This document shows positions 54,201-61,007 of a stretch of 64,000 nucleotides of DNA, piece by piece. The notes under the pieces are model-generated. The model had not been told where the DNA came from. It made no database searches and was given only the letters and a program-made list of their open reading frames with translations. Both the position numbers and the translations under genes were made by a program. This DNA is from Flavobacterium sp. 9 (lineage in GTDB: Bacteria > Bacteroidota > Bacteroidia > Flavobacteriales > Flavobacteriaceae): NCBI RefSeq assembly GCF_002754195.1, contig NZ_PEEU01000001.1:806001-870000 (forward strand), given 5' to 3'. Position 1 is the first letter of the stretch. Every line of letters starts with the position of its first letter.

Positions 54201-56945
54201 ATAGGTTAGCTTGTCTTTTTCTGCAATATAATCCTGCACATTATGATATGGTGATTTCTCATGGGAGAAATCTTTGGTTTCTATCGCAAATTCAAATTCG
54301 TGATTTGGAACTATAAATTGCTTCACAACTCCTTCTTCATCTTTTTTAAAGAAAGTCCTCAGAATTTCGTGACGTTCAACAATCTGATTGAATGCTTTAG
54401 TAAAGTTAACGGCGTCAACATTTCCTTTTAGTATTACTGCGCCTGAGATCTGATAAGCTTCATTCCCACCTTCCAGTTGGCTTAATAACCATAATCGGTT
54501 TTGCGAATGTGTCAATGGATACGATTCTGAATAAGGAGCCAAAGGGATTGACAAATATTCCTGATTCTTCAATACTTTTCTTAAATCGCTTAGAGTAGGA
54601 TTAGTATAAAACACTTTATACGGAACACTCTTATGAAGTTTTTTATAGACGGCATTAATAATTTGCGAAATCATTAGACTATGACCTCCCAATTCAAAGA
54701 AATGATCGTTCATACCTATGGGCGAAATTCCCAGAGTTTGTTCCCAAATTTGAACTAATTCTTTTTCTAAGCCATCAACAGGTGCTACATATTCTTTTTT
54801 AACAATGCTATTATCTTCTATTTCAGGAAGAGCATTCTTGTTTACTTTTCCGTTATGAGTTAGTGGAACAGTTTCTACTTTTATAAAGTATGAGGGAATC
54901 ATATAAGCTGGGAGCTGTTTTTCTAAATAGGCTCTCAAATGTGTTTTATCTACAGCGGTGTTTTCTATATAATATCCCACTAAAGCATCTTCGCCTCTAT
55001 TTTTTTTAACGGCAACAACCGCTTGCAGCATGTTTTGAGAAAACGAAAGCATAACATTTTCTATTTCTCCAAGTTCAATACGATAACCTCTGAGTTTTAT
55101 TTGATGATCTTTTCTCCCCAGATAGGCAAGATTTCCATCAGGCATCCATTTTGCCAAATCGCCTGTGTCATACATCTTTTCCCCTTCTTCAAAAGGATTT
55201 TCTATAAATTTTGCTATCGTTAGTTCTGGCTGATTGAGATAACCTTTGGTAAGTCCATCTCCTGAAAGATATAATTTCCCCATAATACCAGCCGGCACTA
55301 ATTGCAACTCTTCATCTAAAATATAAGCCTGTGTATTGGTAATAGGTTTACCAATTGGAATGTTCTGATATATTTTTTTTGAAGACAACTGGTAACAAGT
55401 ACTATAAGTTGTATCTTCTGAAGGACCGTATAAATTTCTAATTTCGGCATTGGTTTGTAGAAGCTTTTTAGCAATATCTACGGGAAAGGGCTCCCCTGCA
55501 AGATTAATTACACTAACGTTATCAAGCGAAAAACCTTCTTCTAAAATATTACGGATACTCGAAGGAACTGTATTCAATAAAATCTTATGATCGTTGGCTA
55601 ATTCTGCCCCAATCTCTAAAGCGTTATTTAATACTTTTATTTTTTTTCCAACAGAAAGCGGATAGAACATTTCATAAACTGAAAGGTCAAAACAATGTGA
55701 TGTAGCAGCATAAACAATATCAAAACTTTCTACATTGAATTCCTCTTGTGCCCAATAAATCAAAGCTACGGCATTTTGATGCGTAATCATCACACCTTTA
55801 GGATTACCTGTAGTACCCGAAGTGTAGATAATATAGGCCAGATCATCTGATTTTCTATTAGATAATGGATTTTCAGTAGCATATTTAACTTGGTTTTTCT
55901 GAAAATCACTATATATCGCAACATCAATAACCTGCTTGCACTTACTATCTTTTTCTATATAGGCAATTCTTTCTTCCGGATAGTTAACATCTATTGGAAC
56001 ATAAGTGGCTCCCGCCTTTAAAACAGCCAATAGTGTTATAATAAGTTTTTCGCTTCTTTCTAATTTAACTCCAACAAAATCACCTTCTAAAATGCCATGC
56101 TCTTTAATAAGATAATGAGAAAGCTGGTTTGCCTGTTCATTAAGTGATTCATAAGTAAGTGAAGTTTCTCCACAGACAACAGCAATATTTTGAGGTGTTT
56201 TATTTGCTTGCCTTTCGACAATTCCAGCTAGTGTTATAGTGTAGTCGTAGTCGCATTTCTCCGTATTCAAAGTATGCAATAGGACTTTTTGCTCCTCTTT
56301 TGAAACTAAAGGTATCTTAGATGCCGATACATTAATATTTACTTCTAATTCTTCAAGCCAGCTTTTAAAATTCTTTAAAAAATGCGGGACAATATTATTT
56401 TCTATAAATTTCTCAGAATAATGTAATGAAACACGTAAATCTTTATTTTCAAGCTTTTCAATATGAAATGACAATCCTTGATAGGATTCAGAAGGCTCAT
56501 TATCTACTCCATAATTAAACTGAAAAGGAATATAATCTACATACGAAGTTTGCTCGATAATAGCATCTGCATAATAAGGAGCATACTTATAAACCTCTTG
56601 AACTTCTTCTTTAGTTTCTTGTATAAACTCCTTTATCGTTTTTTGACCAATCGATTGAAATTCATAACACAAAAGTGATTTTTGAGACGATAAAAATGAC
56701 TTCAAAGACAAAACATTAGAATCTTCAAAATATCGTTGAAGCAGCATATTATAAAGTGCAATTAACACCGTAAATTCTGCAACCGTATTTTCCGCTGTCA
56801 ATTTGTAGAAATAAGAAAGTTCAGAGGCATCAACTATAATAAAATCCATAAAAGAACTTCCTGAAAAACCTTCCTTAGAATGAACAATCCTATTGTTTTT
56901 TTTATGCCAATAGTCTTTAGCTATTTTTTCGTTGATGTGATCCAT
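48249..56945 (-). CDS. Trimodular initiating NRPS, C(truncated)-A(Ala-like)-T-C-A(Leu)-T-C-A(unknown)-T
   Basis: 2898 residues. No docking domain; residues 1-225 match only the C-terminal half of a condensation domain and lack HHxxxDG, typical of a loading module with a vestigial C. A1: TSGTTG, HCFDLSVYEMF, NLYGPSEDTTY; code DLYNNALTYK, one residue from the Ala code of the next protein. T1: GGHSL near 752. C2: HHLISDGWS near 945. A2: TSGSTG near 1408, FDASVWEIY, NNYGPTENTVV; code DAWYLGNVVK, close to the leucine code DAWFLGNVVK. T2: near 1785. C3: HHSIGDGWS near 1963. A3: TSGSTG near 2448, FDASVKDIY, NDYGPTESTIV; code DAKHDGDIVK, no match I know. T3: GGNSL near 2835. The acidic tail ends DEIIL, fitting the TubC-type partner encoded next. 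It has its own promoter region upstream with the same direct repeats as the next gene. Confidence 0.95.
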   Translation of the reverse strand: MDHINEKIAKDYWHKKNNRIVHSKEGFSGSSFMDFIIVDASELSYFYKLTAENTVAEFTVLIALYNMLLQRYFEDSNVLSLKSFLSSQKSLLCYEFQSIGQKTIKEFIQETKEEVQEVYKYAPYYADAIIEQTSYVDYIPFQFNYGVDNEPSESYQGLSFHIEKLENKDLRVSLHYSEKFIENNIVPHFLKNFKSWLEELEVNINVSASKIPLVSKEEQKVLLHTLNTEKCDYDYTITLAGIVERQANKTPQNIAVVCGETSLTYESLNEQANQLSHYLIKEHGILEGDFVGVKLERSEKLIITLLAVLKAGATYVPIDVNYPEERIAYIEKDSKCKQVIDVAIYSDFQKNQVKYATENPLSNRKSDDLAYIIYTSGTTGNPKGVMITHQNAVALIYWAQEEFNVESFDIVYAATSHCFDLSVYEMFYPLSVGKKIKVLNNALEIGAELANDHKILLNTVPSSIRNILEEGFSLDNVSVINLAGEPFPVDIAKKLLQTNAEIRNLYGPSEDTTYSTCYQLSSKKIYQNIPIGKPITNTQAYILDEELQLVPAGIMGKLYLSGDGLTKGYLNQPELTIAKFIENPFEEGEKMYDTGDLAKWMPDGNLAYLGRKDHQIKLRGYRIELGEIENVMLSFSQNMLQAVVAVKKNRGEDALVGYYIENTAVDKTHLRAYLEKQLPAYMIPSYFIKVETVPLTHNGKVNKNALPEIEDNSIVKKEYVAPVDGLEKELVQIWEQTLGISPIGMNDHFFELGGHSLMISQIINAVYKKLHKSVPYKVFYTNPTLSDLRKVLKNQEYLSIPLAPYSESYPLTHSQNRLWLLSQLEGGNEAYQISGAVILKGNVDAVNFTKAFNQIVERHEILRTFFKKDEEGVVKQFIVPNHEFEFAIETKDFSHEKSPYHNVQDYIAEKDKLTYNLTEAPLFRASLLKISDDNFVFYLSIHHLISDGWSLKVLTNQVLECYDALQIGETISLSEHSVQFKDYAIWQIEEQKKERYQLAKEFWIKQFEETIPALQLPGYTNRPVVKTYCGNQLRHVFSTELLTKLQNLSKDSQVTLFAVLMAGVKTLLSRYSIQDDIVIGTPIAGREHPDLEHQIGLYINTLAIRTSVNQKEGFSALLQREGKQLLEAYEHQSFPFDVLIEQLKISRDTSRSPLFDIMVVLQNQNQVSNFKNKFSSDIAIEEFEIDRNVAPFDIVFTFTEKEALHLEILYNSDLYTSDFIQGIIKHLENLFYQIVQKPEILLEEIDLVSQNEKEILLHTFNNTDVDFDTEKTIIDLFLEQVAKTPQNKAVIANGGALTYAELDELSNRLANYLIQNYKATQYDLVAVKLERGERLLISLLGILKTGAAYVPVDTNYPENRIRDILNDVAAKVVIDDTFLDDFYCQEELSAVQPQIQAKSTDLAYVIYTSGSTGKPKGVMITHQSLVNLCFWHKEAYSVNETSRGTLFSGVAFDASVWEIYPYLISGATLYPIQKEEIRLQIPTLVSFLQKNEITHAYLPSKICQDIMAEEGVELSTIILTGGESLNYSINTSLQIYNNYGPTENTVVTTYYDCKKAVKEKVSIGKPVANTRVYILSENLKLQPIGVIGELCISGIGLSKGYLHQPELTAEKFIQNPFKGEGKLYKTGDLARWLPDGTLEFVGRKDNQVKIRGNRVELSEIEHVIREYDSAITNALVLVKEINKEPAIIAYYTTRAAIDKKLLRDYLKEQLADYMVPSYYIALETLPLNANGKVDISKLPTISEADILKKEYVAPGNNTEAKIAVIWQELLGHQKIGITDDFFELGGHSLLLTKLLSEYQKIFKVSIDLKTLYANTTLKNHAVLLNDSAEEVLEIEKLANQEYYDLSPSQIRYWLLYKIHGKSREFNIYSTFELPDDLNAVAFEEAFNILLKRHEILRSVFVEDAGIPKQKILSNLLMSIPFFESESAIKKEVFEHEFDLESSPLFKVAILKKDTTHTLYFNMHHSIGDGWSMGIISRDLMDIYSAIIAGKTVELPELSIQYKDYAQWQNKLLQSPEVTVQENYWKEKLAGPLSYLQLPLDYNAKLKKADTSSSYTVYITEERKKKIEELSKKNGISVFAVFVATLKMLLFRLTSEEDIIIGIPVANRNHYQLKDLVGCFINTLMLRDKISENISFQTWLQEINDTLVNALVHQNYPFEQLLELIDAPQNDNRFPLSPVFLNMVDFDAKVLETITDFSPNHKLLEATPKFDMECYIKSYANGYGINCVYDHELFKKETIQYWMNAYLSIIDQVIENDKITLHTIKVFEDYISEEEDLKPANDFEFFEADEIQQSIAKRFEKQVDRFPNHTAVFANQTALSYKMLNNCANHLARQINEKANPDTKRIALLLNHNETCVIGMLGVLKAGYAYVPIDANSPLSRIQYIIEDSGCNQLVCNDATIEKAQQLQQELPQLSIVKISENYTLSEIPNPENKASASSEAYVLYTSGSTGMPKGVVQNQRNVLHFIRVYTNNVHIAINDNLSVFSTFTFDASVKDIYGAILNGATVSIYDIVENGLDQLSSWLLTQNITIIHMVPTIYRNFLKGLEEGEVLPTVRLIDLGGESCHKPDLDLFKKYFLEGAFLVNDYGPTESTIVAQKFLRHTSQLTRNNMPLGKAVEETGIFLLDENNQLRGVYQTGEITFKSEYLSLGYLNRQELTENVFITDPITGEGRVYKSGDIGKMLPTGEIEFLQRKDSQVKLNGLRIELSEIEYQLEQIESIKEAVVLLKELQQNTYITAYVRVDESLEASQIKMLLGKILPKYMIPTIYITLEEFPLTRTGKIERKALPNPTISDLKTVPYVAPQNEIETKLAAIWAEVLKLDLEIVGTEDNFFELGGNSLQAVVLINKINKTYNTVFSIANLYETLNIRDLSALLNFSIRQNSELDTIFEEQDQDEIIL

Positions 56946-57534
56946 TGTACCGTAATTCTTTTATACCATTAGTTTATTAAATAAGTAGCCAGACCTTACT
57001 ATGCTTTTTCTATGACAAAATTTAACTATTGTAATGCAACTTGTGCATCGCTTTCACAAGTAATACAATACGTTTTTTAAATATAGTTTGCTGCCTCAAT
57101 TACAAGAATCTACATCTAAATACTAATTTTCAACAGTAAAAACACAATAGGTTGTATGCTAAAATAGCAGTAACATTTATCTAAAAATTACGGACTTTTG
57201 ATATAAAAATTACGGACTTTTCCCTACGAAAGCAAAGCAATAATTATTGACTCAAATTAATTTTATGGAAAGAAAGAAATACCGTTTTTTTGATTTTAAG
57301 AAGTTCTAAATACAATAGAACATCACATAATTATCTATGTAATTTTATCCCGTTTCCATGAAGAATTGGACCGGGATTTTATAATGAGAATTATTTGTTT
57401 TTATTGAAGCTCTGCCTCAAATCGAATGAGAAATTAATTAGAAATACCTATTTAAAGTTATATATATCGAAATAATAATAGAAGTCCAAAATCAGATAAA
57501 CGCAACTTAACGCTACATTTTTTGAATAATATTG
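56946..57534 (-). promoter_or_regulatory. 589-bp intergenic region with promoter of the biosynthetic cluster
   Basis: No gene was seen. Direct repeats TTACGGACTTTT at 57188-57199 and 57210-57221 (22 bp between starts) are followed towards the NRPS gene, after the same 30-bp start offset, by GCTAAAATA at 57158-57166 (TATTTTAGC on the coding strand, -7-like). The leader to the NRPS ATG would be about 210 nt. Similarity to the promoter at 48.1 kb continues past the repeats (CGAAA...TCAAAT at matching offset), suggesting one promoter was copied. A weak hairpin (ATCCCG/CGGGAT, about 57347-57378) lies between the kinase stop codon and the repeats; it has no proper T-run on the minus strand. Confidence 0.6.
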
Positions 57535-59544
57535 TTAAGTTGGTGTCTGAAAATTAAATGTGACTTCAATTTTTGTCCCTTTCCCTATTTTTGATTCAAT
57601 TTTTAATTGACCATTTAAAGAATTAGCTCTTTCCTTCATATTATTCAATCCAATACCATTTTTTTTATTATTGATATCAAATCCATCTCCGTCATCAGTA
57701 ATGCTAACTTTTAAAAGATTTCGTTCCTTCCTTTGAATTTTTATATCACAATTTTCTGCATTCGAATATTTATTAATATTTAAAATCGCCTCCTGAATTA
57801 TACGATATACATTTATCTTATATATATTTTGAATAGTAGCCCATTCAAATTTTTCATCCTTCAAATACTTAAATTGAGTACTGCTTATATCTTTTTGATT
57901 TTCAATTAAACCTGATAACAATACATTAAAATCATTGTCGTCAAAAAAAGAACTTCGGCTTAAATCATGCGATATAGTTCTAATCTCATTCTCAATATTT
58001 TGTAATTCAAAAATATATTCTTTCCTTTTTTCAATTATAACTTCATCTACCTTAGAATTAAAAAAGCCTAAATTCATTCGGACACCATAAATTTTGTTCA
58101 TTATGCCATCATGCAATTCCTTTGCTATTTTAGTTTTCTCATTTTCTTTTGCAATATTTATTTTTTTATGCTGCTCAGTTAACAACAAATATATCTCTTC
58201 GCTAGCTTCTTGCTGTTGCTGTAAAAACTGCAATTCTTTATTTTTGTATTTTAAATATCTGAAAACAAAAAACACGACCAATAATAAAATCAGTCCAAAT
58301 GAAATAATTAAAATATAAAAATTACTCTTGGTCAAAACTTTATTTTCATCTTCAATTCTTGAAGTTTCATATTCAATTCTGGCATACTTATCATGTGTGT
58401 TTTTTTGAACTGCATTAATACTGTCACTTACCTTAATGTATTGATTTGTATAAAACAAACTATTCTTTTTGTCAATTGCAGAGAGTAATTTTAATGAAGT
58501 CAAAACTTCATTACTGCTTTTAGTTTTAATTGCGAGTTGATTCGCTTGATTTAAACTTTGAATTGATTTTACGGTATCTTTCTGAGTTAAAAAATATTCT
58601 CCTATACGAATCTTTTTGTACAAAATATCGGATTCTACTCCAATGCCCTCAACAATTTTTAAGGATTCGAAAAACATGGATTCAACATTTTCATAGTCAC
58701 CATTTCTCATCTTTGAGTATGCCAAATTGCTTAAAACATTAGCATATAAACGAGGCATCTTTTTTTTCAAATCTTCTGAAAGCAAACTTTGTAACTTTTC
58801 TATCGACTTCGAAAATTCTCCTTTTAAATCATATAAATTACAGATATTAATAGTAGACGTTACATTATAGTTGTTTATTTCATCTTTATCATAATCAATT
58901 AGTTTCATTTTTTCTAATTCACCCAATGCTAATTTGTGATAAAGTAGTGCCTGATCGTAATTAAGTAATTTCTCTAAACAATTACCCATTAAATTATTAC
59001 AAGTATAAATCAAACAATGATTTTTAGATCTTTTTAAATACTGTAATGCTTTTGAAACTTCAACCTCACATTCTATATAATTCCCGTCATAAAATAAAAC
59101 ATGGGCTTTATTGAATAACATTCTGCCAACATTATCATAGTCATTAATTTTCGTGTATACTTTTTGAGCTTGCAGATAATAAAAGTAAGCACTGTCTTTT
59201 CTTGAGTTTTCATAAGAATCGCCCACAAAATATAATGATTTCGCCATTCTAATGCTATCTTTTGATTGCTCAGATAACTCCAAAGATTTCAAACTAACCT
59301 TTAAAGATTTTTCAGAATTATTAATATAATAATATTCAGAAGCTACCTTTAAATATAGATCTCTGATAACGGAATCATTTTTTTTAGATTTCAACAAATC
59401 AACTATTGAATCTAAATATTTTTCTTTTTTATCTACAGATAAATTATCTATATGACTTTTGTCAAATAAAACAGTTGTGTGTTTTTTACATGAAAAAAGT
59501 AATAACATCAGAAACAAACAAACAATTTTACCAGGACTAATCAA
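57535..59544 (-). CDS. TPR-containing lipoprotein sensor histidine kinase (HisKA_3/LytS-NarL type)
   Basis: 669 residues. The start used is TTG at 59544, which gives a complete SPII signal peptide ending LLLFSC (Cys19); an in-frame ATG at 59508 would destroy it. Residues about 40-390 are helical TPR-like repeats (KSLKVSLKSLELSEQ, DYDNVGRMLFNKAHV and similar), so the sensor part should be periplasmic or anchored. A single membrane helix lies near 404-427, then a coiled stretch. Dimerisation/phosphotransfer: AKELHDGIMNKIYG near 477. ATPase domain: EAILNINKYS (N box), DDGDGFD and NGIGLNNMKERA. It should phosphorylate a NarL/FixJ-type regulator, and one is encoded about 0.5 kb away. It lies 108 bp after the small lipoprotein gene in the same direction, and 589 bp before the NRPS cluster, which suggests it controls that cluster. 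Confidence 0.9.
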   Translation of the reverse strand: MISPGKIVCLFLMLLLFSCKKHTTVLFDKSHIDNLSVDKKEKYLDSIVDLLKSKKNDSVIRDLYLKVASEYYYINNSEKSLKVSLKSLELSEQSKDSIRMAKSLYFVGDSYENSRKDSAYFYYLQAQKVYTKINDYDNVGRMLFNKAHVLFYDGNYIECEVEVSKALQYLKRSKNHCLIYTCNNLMGNCLEKLLNYDQALLYHKLALGELEKMKLIDYDKDEINNYNVTSTINICNLYDLKGEFSKSIEKLQSLLSEDLKKKMPRLYANVLSNLAYSKMRNGDYENVESMFFESLKIVEGIGVESDILYKKIRIGEYFLTQKDTVKSIQSLNQANQLAIKTKSSNEVLTSLKLLSAIDKKNSLFYTNQYIKVSDSINAVQKNTHDKYARIEYETSRIEDENKVLTKSNFYILIISFGLILLLVVFFVFRYLKYKNKELQFLQQQQEASEEIYLLLTEQHKKINIAKENEKTKIAKELHDGIMNKIYGVRMNLGFFNSKVDEVIIEKRKEYIFELQNIENEIRTISHDLSRSSFFDDNDFNVLLSGLIENQKDISSTQFKYLKDEKFEWATIQNIYKINVYRIIQEAILNINKYSNAENCDIKIQRKERNLLKVSITDDGDGFDINNKKNGIGLNNMKERANSLNGQLKIESKIGKGTKIEVTFNFQTPT

Positions 59545-59652
59545 AATGTAATTATTTTTTTATAATTTCAAATATAGTATTTTGAAACAAATGAAGACTA
59601 AGTAATTATAAATAATCATTGCCTTTCTTTAAATAATTACGGGAATAAGAAG

Positions 59653-59979
59653 TTAAGGTCTAGGTGGTTTTGGATTACTTGGGTCTCCCGGAACCATGTT
59701 TAACTCAATACCATTCTCTTCTGTAGCATTTCCTTCTCTAGCATTTCCTTCTCTAACGTTTGTTTCTATAGTATTTCTTTCTATAGCATCTCTTTTACTA
59801 AAAATTACTGTAGTTGAATCAATTCTTTTTGGTACTAATTCATTTTTTAAATTAACCTCTGGTTTAATTTTAGAATTATTATTTTTACTTTCCGGCATTC
59901 CAAACTCATCATCATTTGAACATGAGTACGTCAATAACGAAATAAAAACAAGCCCAGCAATAAATAATTTGTTTTTCAT
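59653..59979 (-). CDS. Small lipoprotein with pentapeptide tandem repeat
   Basis: 108 residues from the ATG at 59979; the longer frame adds 14 residues before an otherwise perfect signal peptide, so the inner Met is preferred. Signal: MKNKLFIAGL...LLTYSC with lipobox Cys20, then SNDDE, typical of Bacteroidota surface or periplasmic lipoproteins. Residues about 63-92 are six tandem five-residue units of the form xNxxE (RDAIE, RNTIE, TNVRE, GNARE, GNATE, ENGIE), then a Pro-rich end (GDPSNPKPPRP). No family recognised. It is the first gene of a likely pair with the sensor kinase and shares a palindrome-bearing intergenic region with the divergent regulator, so it may be a sensing partner or a regulated output. 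Function unknown. Confidence 0.75.
   Translation of the reverse strand: MKNKLFIAGLVFISLLTYSCSNDDEFGMPESKNNNSKIKPEVNLKNELVPKRIDSTTVIFSKRDAIERNTIETNVREGNAREGNATEENGIELNMVPGDPSNPKPPRP
59704..59793 (-). repeat. Six 15-bp tandem repeats inside the lipoprotein gene
   Basis: Six consecutive 15-bp units on the plus strand, best seen in TTCTGTAGCATTTCC (59719), TTCTCTAGCATTTCC (59734), TTCTCTAACGTTTGT (59749), TTCTATAGTATTTCT (59764) and TTCTATAGCATCTCT (59779). The first unit (59704) is more diverged. Because 15 is a multiple of three, copy-number change would lengthen or shorten the protein by five residues without shifting the frame. Confidence 0.85.
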
Positions 59980-60028
59980 AAAATTTAATTTTAATATAGC
60001 AAACAAATAAAAAGCAATCATTTCCTAC

Positions 60029-60053
60029 AATTTTACGGAATAACCGTAAAATT
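60029..60053. promoter_or_regulatory. Perfect palindrome, candidate operator between lipoprotein and response regulator genes
   Basis: Arms AATTTTACGG and CCGTAAAATT, ten bases each with no mismatch, are separated by AATAA. The left arm plus spacer contains TTACGGA, the same core as the direct repeats upstream of both NRPS units. It sits about 50 bp from the lipoprotein ATG and ends five bases before the -7 box of the regulator, covering its -33 position. A dimeric LuxR/NarL-type regulator would fit; autoregulation is inferred. Confidence 0.65.
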
Positions 60054-60057
60054 TAAT

Positions 60058-60065
60058 TAATTTTG
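60058..60065 (+). promoter_or_regulatory. -7 box of the response regulator gene
   Basis: TAATTTTG matches the Bacteroidota -7 consensus TAnnTTTG exactly. No TTG-type -33 element is present, because that position is taken by the palindrome. Transcription should begin near 60071, after the in-frame GTG at 60067, which supports the ATG at 60088 as the true start codon. Confidence 0.55.
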
Positions 60066-60087
60066 TGTGAAATTGAAAAAAACAAAT

Positions 60088-60756
60088 ATGTATCTTACTA
60101 TTTTGATAGTCGATGATCACCCTATGACAGTCGATAGTTATATAAATCTTTTATCTTACGATGATTTTCAAAAAAACGAACCAAATTTTATTAAGAGCTA
60201 CAATTGTGAAGATGCATACAACAAAATAAATTTTCAACAAAAAAAAGATACAAAAATTGATTTTGCTTTACTAGACATCAATCTTCCTCCTTATAAAGAG
60301 CACAATATTTTTAATGGTATTGATTTGGCTTTACTTATTAGAGAAAAGTTCCCAAATTGTAAAATAGTTCTTCTTACAATGCATAGTGAACCTCTGACCG
60401 TAGACAAAATCATTAAAGGAATAAACCCTGAAGGCTTTATATCAAAAAGCGACATTAACTTTGAATTGTTTCCAATAATTTGCAAAAAAATTCTTGAAGG
60501 CGATATATTCCGAAGTAATACTATAATAGAATCTCAAAGAGAATTATTTAAAAGAAATATAAATTGGGATACCCACGATAATCAAATTTTAACCCTAATT
60601 TCTCAAGGAGTTAAAACTGTTAATCTTCCTGAATATATTCCTCTCTCTATGAGCGCTATAGAAAAAAGAAAAGCAAACATCAAAGACCAGCTTTTATTGG
60701 GAAAAGGAAGCGATAAGGATCTAATTGAGAAAGCTAAAAAATTGGGGTTACTATAA
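60088..60756 (+). CDS. Response regulator, NarL/FixJ-like (receiver + C-terminal HTH)
   Basis: 222 residues from the ATG at 60088; the frame also opens at a GTG at 60067, but the promoter box makes that start unlikely. Receiver domain: LIVDD with Asp9-Asp10, phospho-acceptor Asp63 in LLDINLPP, Thr in LLTMHSE and Lys in GFISKSD, all the expected residues. The C-terminal 60 residues (DNQILTLISQGVKTVNLPEYIPLSMSAIEKRKANIKDQL) have the helix pattern of a LuxR-type HTH but are divergent. It is transcribed divergently from the lipoprotein-kinase pair and is the obvious partner of that kinase. Expected to bind DNA; the TTACGGA sites in this window are the best candidates. Confidence 0.88.
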   Translation: MYLTILIVDDHPMTVDSYINLLSYDDFQKNEPNFIKSYNCEDAYNKINFQQKKDTKIDFALLDINLPPYKEHNIFNGIDLALLIREKFPNCKIVLLTMHSEPLTVDKIIKGINPEGFISKSDINFELFPIICKKILEGDIFRSNTIIESQRELFKRNINWDTHDNQILTLISQGVKTVNLPEYIPLSMSAIEKRKANIKDQLLLGKGSDKDLIEKAKKLGLL

Positions 60757-60889
60757 AGACAGTAAATTAAATTATTTCTACAGGTAATTAATCATTTATA
60801 AAAGATATGATATAGTGTTTATTAAGTTGTTTTCTGTTTTGCTTAATTTTACTTTTCAAAAACAAACTTATAAGACTCATTTCAAACAA

Positions 60890-60936
60890 GTTAAGCAAGG
60901 TTTCAGACGATTAAGTTCGAATCCTGCTTTCACTAC
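60890..60936 (+). other. tRNA 3'-end-like remnant
   Basis: AAGTTCGAATCCTGC followed by TTTCACTAC resembles a T-loop (GTTCGAATC) and 3' acceptor end, and a strong terminator follows directly as after real tRNA genes. The T-stem pairs poorly, and no D-arm, anticodon arm or matching 5' acceptor strand is found upstream, so it is not a functional tRNA. It could be the leftover of an integration into, or duplication of, a tRNA gene. Confidence 0.35.
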
Positions 60937-60968
60937 AAAAAGCCCTAATGAAAATTAGGGCTTTTTTT
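60937..60968. terminator. Bidirectional rho-independent terminator
   Basis: The stem AAAAAGCCCTAAT pairs with ATTAGGGCTTTTT around a GAAA tetraloop and is followed by a T-run; read on the minus strand it also ends in Ts. It lies between the convergent response regulator and Old Yellow Enzyme genes and can end both. The rest of 60757-61007 shows no gene. Confidence 0.85.
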
Positions 60969-61007
60969 ATGGCAAAATTTCATTGCTAAGAATTACAATT
61001 CTTTAAT

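Noticed and set aside
57346..57380. Hairpin ATCCCG/CGGGAT as terminator of the kinase gene
   Set aside because: The stem is short with a large loop and there is no T-run on the strand that needs it; left as a note in the intergenic entry.
60067..60087. GTG start seven codons upstream for the response regulator
   Set aside because: It would lie before the expected transcript start given the TAATTTTG box ending at 60065; the ATG at 60088 starts the receiver domain properly.
60840..60936. Complete tRNA gene
   Set aside because: Only a T-loop and 3'-end-like stretch is present; no anticodon arm, D-arm or pairing 5' acceptor strand is found.
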